DNA of 8,052 nt from Oscillospiraceae bacterium (lineage in GTDB: Bacteria > Bacillota > Clostridia > Oscillospirales > CAG-272): contig WQSD01000053.1 in assembly GCA_009788105.1 (NCBI GenBank), forward strand, positions 1-8,052, given 5' to 3'. A program made the position numbers and the translations under genes. The notes beneath the pieces were generated by a model. It saw nothing but the letters and a program-made list of their open reading frames with translations, was not told where the DNA came from and did not search any database. Of the stretch, positions 1-5,986 are shown one piece after another. Numbering within the stretch: position 1 is the stretch's first letter; the number at the start of each line of letters is the position of its first letter.

Positions 1-63
1 GATTTATGGCGATTTCTTGCCCTTTCACTGGATTGCACGGCACAAACCGCCTTTGCAATGACG

Positions 64-97
64 TTCCGAGAGCTTGAATTAAGACGATAAGTTTGTT
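64..97 (+). repeat. 34-bp dispersed repeat, copy A
   Basis: This segment begins GTTCCGAGAGCTT and matches 4540-4573 at about 28 of 34 positions. The first 13 bases are identical. Most differences fall in the middle, where the second copy carries AGGAG and this one does not. No gene follows directly here. Confidence 0.6.
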
Positions 98-114
98 TCG
101 ACACAAGTCTATTG

Positions 115-135
115 CAAAAGCATTTCATGCTTTTG
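115..135. repeat. Perfect 9-bp hairpin
   Basis: CAAAAGCAT and ATGCTTTTG form a perfect 9-bp stem with a 3-base TTC loop. No T-run follows directly, so a terminator role is not supported. It lies inside the repeat-derived leader. Confidence 0.6.
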
Positions 136-175
136 AGGAAAAAGTTTTTGTTCCACCTTTTTGCAAAGCCCTTGT

Positions 176-207
176 GAGCGCTGAAGGCGACAGCATGGGC
201 GGTTTGC
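176..207. repeat. Degenerate repeat shared with 7278-7309
   Basis: These 32 bases begin GAGCGCTG and end CGGTTTGC. They match 7278-7309, inside the TA-flanked element near smpB, at 26 of 32 positions, and most differences are transitions. This suggests that part of the leader is an old relative of that element. Confidence 0.5.
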
Positions 208-304
208 TGCTCCCTGAGCGGTGTCGGTGGCTTTGCCGCCGAGCAGGCTCAGGATAATTGCACACCCGTCCAGCAGGTCGCCGTAATGCGTGAGCGGGCA
301 AGGT

Positions 305-333
305 GGTCGGGTGTGGGGTGAAACCCCACGACC
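305..333. repeat. Strong GC-rich hairpin, possible upstream terminator
   Basis: GTGGGGT (313-319) and ACCCCAC (323-329) pair perfectly around a GAA loop. The stem can extend through GGTC/GACC with a 4-base bulge. Six T residues follow at 340-345, separated from the stem by about six bases. It could terminate transcription from an upstream gene outside the window, but the spacing is poor, so I only call it a hairpin. Confidence 0.5.
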
Positions 334-353
334 TTGACCTTTTTTCACTTTAC

Positions 354-411
354 TTCGTTGCATAGCAACGATCATCCCTGAAAGGGGAATTACGGAAACA
401 TTTCGTTGCAT
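354..411 (+). promoter_or_regulatory. Possible alternative-hairpin leader of nadD-yqeK
   Basis: The 10-mer TTCGTTGCAT occurs at 354-363 and again at 402-411. The single GCAACG at 365-370 can pair with CGTTGC in the first copy (tight hairpin, loop ATA) or in the second copy (404-409), just before the ribosome binding site at 415-422. A second small hairpin, CCCT/AGGG (376-386), lies between them. This geometry would permit two exclusive folds, but regulation is only inferred. Confidence 0.3.
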
Positions 412-429
412 CACAAGAAAGGCAACAGC

Positions 430-1650
430 ATGAAGAAAATCGGTATTTTCGGGGGTAGTTTTTCCCCGGTGCATAACGGGCATATCCGCGCCGCCCTCGC
501 CTTTTACGACGGGGTAAAGCTGGACAAGCTGTACATCATGCCCTCTCGCACCCCACCCCACAAGCAGTTGGACGGCGACGCCGCTCCCCACTTTCGCCTT
601 GATATGCTCCGCCTTGCCTTTGACAAGGCAACTGTGGGCGGGCGAAATATCGCCATATCAGATTTCGAGCTTGGGCGTGACGCGGTGAGCTATACTGTGG
701 ACACGGTGGAGCATTTCGAGAGCAGTGAAGAGGGCTGTGAGCTGTTCCTGCTGTGCGGCACGGATATGTTCACCTCCCTTGAAACATGGCACCGAGCAGG
801 GCGAATCTTCGAGCTTGCCACCATCGTGCTGGTACGGCGAGAGGATGAGGGGGTGCTTGACCAAGCCCTGCACGACCAAGCGGACGGCTATCGTGCCGCC
901 CATGGCGCGCGGGTCATCTTCCTGCCCACCGAAGCCTATCCTGCCAGCAGTAGCGAGATTCGTACCGCCGTCACCGCGGGCGAACCGACACCACATCTGC
1001 CGCCTGCGGTGGAGGAATACATCCACAACCGAGGGCTGTACGGGTCGGAGGTGGTGTTGCCCAAACTGCGAGAGCGGGTGCGGGAGCATATGTCCGAAGA
1101 TAGGTTCGCCCACACCCTGCGAGTTGAGGCGGAGTGCGTAAAGCTGGCGAAACTGTTCGGGCTGTCCTCGGTGGACACCCACCGCCTGCGTGTGGCGGGG
1201 CTACTGCACGATATTACCAAAGAGCGGACGCGGGACGAGCAGATGGGGATATGTGAAAAAAGCGGAGTGCCACTCCCGGACAGATTGCTCCCTGTGTTCC
1301 CCCTGTGGCACGGATTTACCGGGGGAGTTTTTTCCGCTGACGTTTTCGCCGATGTGGTGGACGAAGAGATATGTTCCGCTGTGTCCAACCACACTTATGG
1401 ACGACCGGGGGCGAGCCTGATAGAAAAATGCGTGCAAATCGCCGACATTATCGAAGATGGGCGGGACGATGAGCATTATATTGCGATGCGGGAAATTTTA
1501 TACAGCGGTGTTTCCGCAGGTAAATCACCCGACCGCGCGTTAAACGAAGCCCTGTTTGCAAAGTACAGATGGCGTGCCGACTTTTGCGTAAACAGTATAC
1601 CTGCACGGGATTATCTAAATAGTGTGTTAAAAGACGAGGTATCGTCCTAA
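430..1650 (+). CDS. nadD: Fused NadD-YqeK: nicotinate-nucleotide adenylyltransferase plus HD-domain Ap4A hydrolase
   Basis: This 406-residue cytoplasmic protein joins two enzymes that are usually separate. Residues 1 to about 205 are NadD, which makes nicotinate adenine dinucleotide from nicotinate mononucleotide and ATP. They show GIFGGSFSPVHNGH at 5-18 with the HNGH nucleotidyl-transfer motif at 15-18, and the SSSEIR version of the ISSTxxR motif at 173-178. Residues from about 215 to 406 are a YqeK-type HD hydrolase, a family that cuts diadenosine tetraphosphate symmetrically. Its metal ligands are visible at H228, H260-D261, H294, H321 and D339. I chose the ATG at 430 because AAGAAAGG lies 7 bases before it and the protein then starts as NadD proteins do. 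A TTG at 406 is in frame but has no clear ribosome binding site. rsfS follows, which is the usual neighbour order of nadD, yqeK and rsfS. Both active sites look intact, so a bifunctional enzyme is likely. Confidence 0.93.
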   Translation: MKKIGIFGGSFSPVHNGHIRAALAFYDGVKLDKLYIMPSRTPPHKQLDGDAAPHFRLDMLRLAFDKATVGGRNIAISDFELGRDAVSYTVDTVEHFESSEEGCELFLLCGTDMFTSLETWHRAGRIFELATIVLVRREDEGVLDQALHDQADGYRAAHGARVIFLPTEAYPASSSEIRTAVTAGEPTPHLPPAVEEYIHNRGLYGSEVVLPKLRERVREHMSEDRFAHTLRVEAECVKLAKLFGLSSVDTHRLRVAGLLHDITKERTRDEQMGICEKSGVPLPDRLLPVFPLWHGFTGGVFSADVFADVVDEEICSAVSNHTYGRPGASLIEKCVQIADIIEDGRDDEHYIAMREILYSGVSAGKSPDRALNEALFAKYRWRADFCVNSIPARDYLNSVLKDEVSS

Positions 1651-1691
1651 ACGCAACAGTTGGAGCACTCCCTCCGCCTCCTATGTCGGCA

Positions 1692-1710
1692 CCTCCCTCT
1701 CGGAGGGAGG
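1692..1710. repeat. Perfect 8-bp hairpin between nadD-yqeK and rsfS
   Basis: CCTCCCTC and GAGGGAGG pair perfectly around a TCG loop. A further CTCCCTCCG at 1669-1677 could compete for the 3' arm. It resembles the widespread small CTCCCTC-type repeats of clostridial genomes. No T-run follows, so full termination between the two genes is not expected. It could still affect mRNA processing or stability. Confidence 0.6.
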
Positions 1711-1772
1711 CTGGGTGTAGCGGTATCACATCACAACAAAGACGGAAAATAAAACTAACAAGGAAAACTACC

Positions 1773-2156
1773 ATGGAAAACAAAAACATGACCACCGCCA
1801 CCCCCGAAGAGCTTGCCCACGAGGTTGTCCGCATTCTGGACAGCAAAAACGCACAGGGGCTGACCCTCTTGCACGTTACGGACAATACCATAATCACCGA
1901 CTATTTTGTCATCTGCACAGGAAACAGCAACACACAGATTAAGGCTTTTGCGGGAGAGGTGGAGTTTAAGCTGAAAGAAGCAGGGCTTGAACCCCGTCGC
2001 ACCGAGGGCTATCGTGAGGCGAACTGGGTTGTTATGGACTATGCCAGCGTGATTGTGCATATTTTCAACAACGAACAGCGGAGCTTTTACAACCTTGAAA
2101 AACTGTGGAGCGACGCGGTTGAAGTGGACATTAGCGAATTAGTGACAGAGAAGTAG
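1773..2156 (+). CDS. rsfS: Ribosome silencing factor RsfS
   Basis: This 127-residue protein is an RsfS/Iojap (DUF143) family member. The family binds ribosomal protein uL14 on the large subunit and blocks subunit joining when nutrients are scarce. Visible family features are TDYFVICTGNS at 42-52, W85, the DY pair at 89-90, VHIF at 95-98, and R103, Y106 and LEKLW at 108-112 near the C-terminus. The length is slightly above the usual 105-120 because of a short polar N-terminus before PEELA. The ATG at 1773 is preceded by AAGGA with an 8-base spacer. An upstream extension in the same frame back to 1683 would run through a hairpin repeat and is not credible. The gene lies 122 bases after nadD-yqeK on the same strand, the normal neighbourhood for rsfS. 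Confidence 0.95.
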   Translation: MENKNMTTATPEELAHEVVRILDSKNAQGLTLLHVTDNTIITDYFVICTGNSNTQIKAFAGEVEFKLKEAGLEPRRTEGYREANWVVMDYASVIVHIFNNEQRSFYNLEKLWSDAVEVDISELVTEK

Positions 2157-2168
2157 GGGCGGAAGGGC

Positions 2169-2200
2169 AATTGACAATGGACAATTGACAATGGACAATT
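2169..2200 (+). repeat. 14-bp tandem repeat, two full units and a part
   Basis: AATTGACAATGGAC is repeated exactly at 2169-2182 and 2183-2196 and is followed by AATT. Each unit contains TTGACA, the consensus sigma-A -35 hexamer. The first TTGACA (2171-2176) is followed 17 bases later by GACAAT, a 4-of-6 match to the -10 box. The repeat type is common between genes in many bacteria. Confidence 0.8.
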
Positions 2201-2297
2201 AAAGGTCAAGGGCAAACACGCACCGCACCCTTAGGAGTCGCAACCCACCCTCTCCCCAAAAGAGGGCTAAGGTCAAGGGCATTTAACCATGAACAGA

Positions 2298-2370
2298 CAC
2301 GAAAATGCACGAACAAATTCGCACAGCACCCGTAGGGGACGACGCCCTCGGCGTCCCGCCGAACGGTGCA
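2298..2370. repeat. Composite dispersed repeat, copy 1
   Basis: CACGAAAATGCACGAAC (2298-2314) matches 5941-5957 at 16 of 17 positions. About 33 bases further on comes CGTAGGGG (2331-2338), also seen at 5972-5979 and 6287-6294. It leads into a hairpin, GACGCC (2341-2346) pairing with GGCGTC (2350-2355) around CTC, and then a CCGCCGAACGG tail. The same order of blocks occurs downstream of the U32 gene, so this is one repeat family. Confidence 0.65.
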
Positions 2371-2457
2371 ACCGACACCCCACATCCTAACCACACCACA
2401 CCAAAACGCACCCGCCCGCCAAAACGGCATAGATAAATTCCCCTTCACGGAGCAACA

Positions 2458-4470
2458 ATGAAACAACCCAAAACCAAAAAACGAACATCCTCATCCGCCC
2501 TCCTTGTTGCCTTGTGGGGGCTGTTGTGCGTTGGGGCATACTTAATCCTGTCCGAAGTGCTTGACACAGGCGGCATAGGCGTTTATGTTCTTGGAGCATA
2601 TGTTGCCGTGTTGCTTTTGGGGCTTTTGCTTTCCCGCATTGCACAGGCACGGCGAACAGAACGCCACGACAATACCGCCCTGCCGCCCATGACCAATGTA
2701 ATGCTTGAGTTACTTGTGAACTTTTCCGTGCCTCTTCTTATGTGTAGTGGCGACGGGCGGATTATATGGAAAAATCGTGAGTGGACTCGTACTTTACCGG
2801 ACGAAGAAATCATCGGCAAAAACCTTGCCGTTCTTTGCAAAAAAGAGCTTTCAGAGCTAACCGACATTTCCCTTAACCCGGACGGCGTTGACTGCTATTT
2901 TGGCAATCGTCGCTTTTCACTGCGACCATACGAGCTTAGCGGAGAAGAAAATATATATTACATTGCCGCCTGTCTTGATAAAAGCGAGGAAGATGAGCTA
3001 TCAAAACTCCTGCGTGAAGAAGATACCATGATTGCGTACATTGTCATCGACAACATGGAGCAATTTTCGGGAGCAACCTACGGGAGCTATCGCGCCGCCG
3101 CCGGGGAAGCAAGTGCGATTTTGCGTGGGTGGGCAGAAGAAGTTGGAGGGGTAATCGAGGAGTATGAGCGGGATAAGTATGTATTCTTTTTCCGTGCAAA
3201 GCACTTGACAGACTTTTTGGACAACAAGTTCCCCATACTTGACCGAGTGCGTGAGCTTAAAGTAGGCTCGGACGAGTTGCCTGTGACAATTTCTATTGGT
3301 ACAAGTAAACAGTCGGGCAGTCTTGCAGACAAAGCGGCATACGCCGCAAGCAGTCTTGACATGGCGCTCCAGCGCGGCGGCGACCAAGCGGTGGTTAAAA
3401 TCGCCGACGGCATCGAGATTTTCGGCGGGGTGACTCGCACAGTACAAAAGCGGACAAAAGTACGTGCAAGGGTGATGGCAGGGGAGCTTTGCGCCCTTAT
3501 TTCCCGCGCCAAAAACGTCCTTGTTATGGGACACCGCAACGCAGATTACGACAGTTTTGGTGCAAGTGCAGGTATTGCGTGCCTTGCTATGCACTGCGGC
3601 GCAGAGGTGAAGATTATTATAAACCAACGGGATTCTGCCATCTCTCGCGGACTGGAGTTTGCCCGCACAATGCCGGGGTTCGAGAATATTTTCGTTGCGG
3701 CGGAAACTGCACAGGACAAACTTTCCCCGGATACTTTGCTGATTATTGTAGACGTGAACAATTTCGCCGAGTTCGAGTCGCCGGAGCTTGCGTCGAATGC
3801 AAGTAATGTGGTATTCATTGACCATCACCGCAAAACAGCGGAACACCAGCAAACCCCTGCGATTACTTATATTGAGCCGTCTGCAAGCTCCACCTGCGAG
3901 CTTGTCAGCGAGCTTTTAGAGCAAACTCTACCCCAAGGGGAGCTGTCAAAGGGGCTTGCGGAGTTGCTGTTTGCGGGAATTGTGCTTGATACCAAGCGAT
4001 TCACCTATAACACCGGAACGAAAACCTTTGCCGCCTCGCAATATCTTCGTGACGAGGGGGCAGACCCCGGGGAGGTGCAAAGCCGCTTTTTCTCGGTGGA
4101 GCTTGAGGAACTTATGCGAGCGGCACACTTCGAGTCAAACGTGATTATTTACCGCGGAAGCATAGCCATTTCCCTAAACGAGAGGAATGACAACACCAAC
4201 GCCGACCGTGTTGCGGCGGCAAAGGCGGCGGATATGCTGCTTACTGTGGACGGCGTGGACGCCAGCTTTGCCATGTGCCGTATTGGGGAGAATGTCCGCA
4301 TCTCTGCCCGCTCAAAAGGAAGCATGAATGTGCAATTGATATTGGAAAAGCTAAGCGGCGGCGGAAGCTATACCTCTGCGGCAACCCAGCTTGACGGAGC
4401 GAACATGGAGGACACCCTTGTACGCCTGAAAGCGGCGATTGATGAATATTTGGACGTAGATGTGAGGTGA
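2458..4470 (+). CDS. gdpP: GdpP-type cyclic-di-AMP phosphodiesterase, membrane-bound DHH/DHHA1 protein
   Basis: This 670-residue protein has the GdpP (YybT) layout. It has two membrane helices at about 13-32 and 40-60, a PAS-like domain at about 83-175 and a degenerate GGDEF domain at about 188-320. Its GGDEF signature is lost, with EEYERDKYVFFF near 234-245, and it ends in the typical RGGDQAVVK at 306-314. The catalytic DHH/DHHA1 part runs from about 340 to 665. Likely metal ligands are H359, D363 and D365 (MGHRNADYD), D432, D455-H456-H457 (IDHH) and D511 (VLDTKRF). The family hydrolyses c-di-AMP to pApA and affects cell-wall and potassium homeostasis. The segment after D432 reads VDVNNF, where many homologues have a D-x-H-[RK]-P pattern, but the aspartate is kept. 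The start at 2458 has GGAG 5 bases upstream. The gene lies 301 bases after rsfS on the same strand. The usual neighbours yybS and rplI are not in the window. Confidence 0.93.
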   Translation: MKQPKTKKRTSSSALLVALWGLLCVGAYLILSEVLDTGGIGVYVLGAYVAVLLLGLLLSRIAQARRTERHDNTALPPMTNVMLELLVNFSVPLLMCSGDGRIIWKNREWTRTLPDEEIIGKNLAVLCKKELSELTDISLNPDGVDCYFGNRRFSLRPYELSGEENIYYIAACLDKSEEDELSKLLREEDTMIAYIVIDNMEQFSGATYGSYRAAAGEASAILRGWAEEVGGVIEEYERDKYVFFFRAKHLTDFLDNKFPILDRVRELKVGSDELPVTISIGTSKQSGSLADKAAYAASSLDMALQRGGDQAVVKIADGIEIFGGVTRTVQKRTKVRARVMAGELCALISRAKNVLVMGHRNADYDSFGASAGIACLAMHCGAEVKIIINQRDSAISRGLEFARTMPGFENIFVAAETAQDKLSPDTLLIIVDVNNFAEFESPELASNASNVVFIDHHRKTAEHQQTPAITYIEPSASSTCELVSELLEQTLPQGELSKGLAELLFAGIVLDTKRFTYNTGTKTFAASQYLRDEGADPGEVQSRFFSVELEELMRAAHFESNVIIYRGSIAISLNERNDNTNADRVAAAKAADMLLTVDGVDASFAMCRIGENVRISARSKGSMNVQLILEKLSGGGSYTSAATQLDGANMEDTLVRLKAAIDEYLDVDVR

Positions 4471-4475
4471 GCATG

Positions 4476-4493
4476 GGCAAAGGGGGCTTTGCC
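4476..4493. repeat. Small hairpin just after gdpP
   Basis: GGCAAAG and CTTTGCC pair perfectly around GGGG, 6 bases after the gdpP stop codon. No T-run follows, so it is a weak terminator candidate. It is followed by GAAACATTTC (4494-4503), a 10-mer also present at 395-404 before nadD. Confidence 0.45.
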
Positions 4494-4539
4494 GAAACAT
4501 TTCCTTATGCCCCAATCGGGCGCGAGGGGGGTGGCGGTT

Positions 4540-4573
4540 GTTCCGAGAGCTTAAATTAGGAGTGTAAGTTTGA
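4540..4573 (+). repeat. 34-bp dispersed repeat, copy B
   Basis: This is the second copy of the repeat at 64-97, about 28 of 34 bases identical and starting with the same GTTCCGAGAGCTT. Here the middle reads AGGAG and the end supplies a TTG, so the repeat carries a complete ribosome binding site and start codon in frame with the U32 gene. Confidence 0.6.
4558..4562 (+). promoter_or_regulatory. Ribosome binding site for an alternative TTG start of the U32 gene
   Basis: AGGAG lies 7 bases before TTG at 4570, which is in frame with the U32 protein. The family-like ATG at 4660 has no comparable site. Positions 4628-4646 just before that ATG form a hairpin (GCGCGA/TCGCGC, loop TTTTCCC). Confidence 0.55.
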
Positions 4574-4659
4574 CAATAATAAGAGAAAGGATGCGTGAGA
4601 GAAAACACAAATTTCATCGATTTTTGTGCGCGATTTTCCCTCGCGCGTGGCGCGGACCT

Positions 4660-5874
4660 ATGCCACAACTTCTTTCCCCTGCGGGGAATATGGATAAACT
4701 AAAACTTGCCCTGCTGTACGGCGCTGATGCGGTGTACCTTGCAGGGCAGGAGTTCGGTATGCGTGCCGCCGCGGACAACTTCACCACCGAAGAGCTTTTC
4801 ACCGCAGTGGAATACGCCCACGCTCACCGCAAGCAGGTGTTCCTCACCCTAAACACCATGCCCCGCTGGGACGAGTTCCCCGCCATAGAGCGATTCCTCG
4901 ACTCCATTCGCACCCTTGCCCTTGACGGGGTTATCGTGGCAGATGGGGGCGTGTTCAACCTTGTGCAAACGCTACTGCCCCACGTGCCGATACACATCTC
5001 CACCCAAGCAGGGGCAAGCAGTCACGCCGACTGTGCGTTCTGGCACAATCTTGGGGCGTCGCGTGTGGTGCTTGCGCGGGAGCTGTCCCTTGCGGACATC
5101 CGAGAAATCGCCGACCGCGTGCCACAGGGGTTAGAATTAGAGGCGTTTGTTCACGGGTCAATGTGCATTTCGGTCAGCGGGCGGTGTCTGCTGTCGGACA
5201 ACATGACCCCGGGGCGACAGGCGAATCGTGGTGCTTGCACCCAGCCATGCCGCTGGAACTACGACCTGTTCGAGATTGAGGACATCACCCGCCCCGCCAT
5301 TCGCTATCCTGTGCGGCAGAACACCCGCGGCAGTTTCATCATGGCGTCCCGCGATATGTGCATGATTGAGTATATCCCCGAGCTGATGCAGTCCGGGCTG
5401 TCCTGCTTTAAGATTGAGGGGCGAATGAAGTCGGGTTACTACGCCGCCGTCACCGCCAACGCCTATCGTATGGCAATGACCGCCCACCAGAGGGGCGATG
5501 GGTACAATCCCGCATGGTACGCCGAGCTTTGCAGTGTGTCCCACCGAGAGTACAGCACAGGGCATTACTTCGCCAGCCCTATGGACAACGCCCAGCTTGT
5601 CACAAGCGAGGGCTATTTGAAAGAAAAATCCTACCTCGCCGTTTGCTCCGGCTACGAACCTGCCACCAAGCGGGCATATTTCACCCAGCGAAACAAAACC
5701 CGCCAAGGGGAAGTCGAACTCTTAACCCCCGGGCAGGTGGGTGTAGCCTTTGTGGTGGAAGATATGCGGGACGCGGAGGGGCAACCTATCGAGAACGCCC
5801 CCCACCCGTACATGGAGTTTAGCGTGTACAGCGAGAGGGCGCTTGTGGTGGGGGATATTTTGCGGGAAAGGTGA
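4660..5874 (+). CDS. Peptidase U32 family protein (TrhP/YegQ-YrrO type)
   Basis: This 404-residue protein belongs to the U32 family. Several members are now known as tRNA or rRNA hydroxylation factors, such as TrhP for 5-hydroxyuridine at the tRNA wobble position, rather than proven peptidases. It opens with PQLLSPAGN and YGADAVYLAG (20-29), the family N-terminus. The signature region has VHGSMC (164-169), GRC (C176) and GACTQPC (C193, C197), then C234 and KIEGRMKS (251-258). This cysteine pattern resembles that bound to an iron-sulfur cluster in the related UbiU and UbiV. I set the start at ATG 4660 because it gives the normal family N-terminus and length. A TTG at 4570 with a strong ribosome binding site would add 30 basic residues, and an ATG at 4591 would add 23. 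gdpP ends about 190 bases upstream. I cannot tell from sequence alone which substrate it modifies. Confidence 0.9.
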   Translation: MPQLLSPAGNMDKLKLALLYGADAVYLAGQEFGMRAAADNFTTEELFTAVEYAHAHRKQVFLTLNTMPRWDEFPAIERFLDSIRTLALDGVIVADGGVFNLVQTLLPHVPIHISTQAGASSHADCAFWHNLGASRVVLARELSLADIREIADRVPQGLELEAFVHGSMCISVSGRCLLSDNMTPGRQANRGACTQPCRWNYDLFEIEDITRPAIRYPVRQNTRGSFIMASRDMCMIEYIPELMQSGLSCFKIEGRMKSGYYAAVTANAYRMAMTAHQRGDGYNPAWYAELCSVSHREYSTGHYFASPMDNAQLVTSEGYLKEKSYLAVCSGYEPATKRAYFTQRNKTRQGEVELLTPGQVGVAFVVEDMRDAEGQPIENAPHPYMEFSVYSERALVVGDILRER

Positions 5875-5888
5875 GACGAGTGTGGGGT

Positions 5889-5909
5889 GTGGAGAGTGGA
5901 GCGTGGAGT
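5889..5909 (+). repeat. Three 7-bp units of GTGGAGN
   Basis: GTGGAG recurs at 5889-5894, 5896-5901 and 5903-5908, a 7-base period just downstream of the U32 stop codon. It is followed by AAGGGCAAGGGC, similar to the AAGGTCAAGGGC seen around 2270 before copy 1 of the composite repeat. Confidence 0.6.
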
Positions 5910-5940
5910 TAAGGGCAAGGGCGTTTTTACCACGAAAGTT

Positions 5941-5986
5941 CACGAAAATCCACGAACGGAACGGGTGCGTCCGTAGGGGCGACCCT
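5941..5986. repeat. Composite dispersed repeat, copy 2 (interrupted)
   Basis: CACGAAAATCCACGAAC at 5941-5957 and CGTAGGGG at 5972-5979 repeat the block order of 2298-2338 with nearly the same spacing (31 versus 33 bases). The hairpin that should follow is broken off after GGGGCGACCCT and resumes at 6234, on the other side of the inserted element. Confidence 0.65.

Larger units (their letters stand above)
1..429. other. Non-coding repeat-rich leader before nadD
   Basis: I see no convincing gene here. The long reverse-strand reading frame across 109-591 runs into nadD antisense and matches no family I recognise. The stretch holds several hairpins and pieces that recur elsewhere in the window (64-97, 115-135, 176-207, 305-333, 354-411), so it is best read as accumulated intergenic repeats plus the 5' leader of the nadD-yqeK gene. 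Near 32-58, ATTGC and GCAAT bracket a GC-rich core, as in many small dispersed repeats. Confidence 0.6.
2157..2457. other. 301-bp intergenic region of stacked repeats
   Basis: No gene is visible between rsfS and gdpP. From left to right it holds a 14-bp tandem repeat (2169-2200), two copies of GGTCAAGGGCA (2203-2213 and 2271-2281), and a composite repeat with a CACGAAAAT block and a CGTAGGGG hairpin (2298-2370). The gdpP ribosome binding site lies at its right end. Confidence 0.65.

Noticed and set aside
334..363. TTGACC as a -35 box for nadD
   Set aside because: No -10-like hexamer occurs at 16-18 bases; the nearest, TTGCAT, matches only 3 of 6 and is better explained as part of the CGTTGC hairpin repeat.
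109..591. 160-residue reverse-strand reading frame
   Set aside because: It overlaps the start of nadD antisense and runs through hairpin repeats. It has no recognisable domain, and its similarity to the smpB-side element is not codon-like.
3001..3852. 283-residue reverse-strand reading frame inside gdpP
   Set aside because: It is antisense to well-conserved GdpP motifs, is cysteine-rich and family-less, and has no plausible upstream signals. It is a shadow of a GC-skewed gene.
4570..4598. TTGACA at 4570 as a promoter for the U32 gene
   Set aside because: No -10-like sequence lies 16-18 bases downstream. The TTG is better explained as a possible start codon behind AGGAG.
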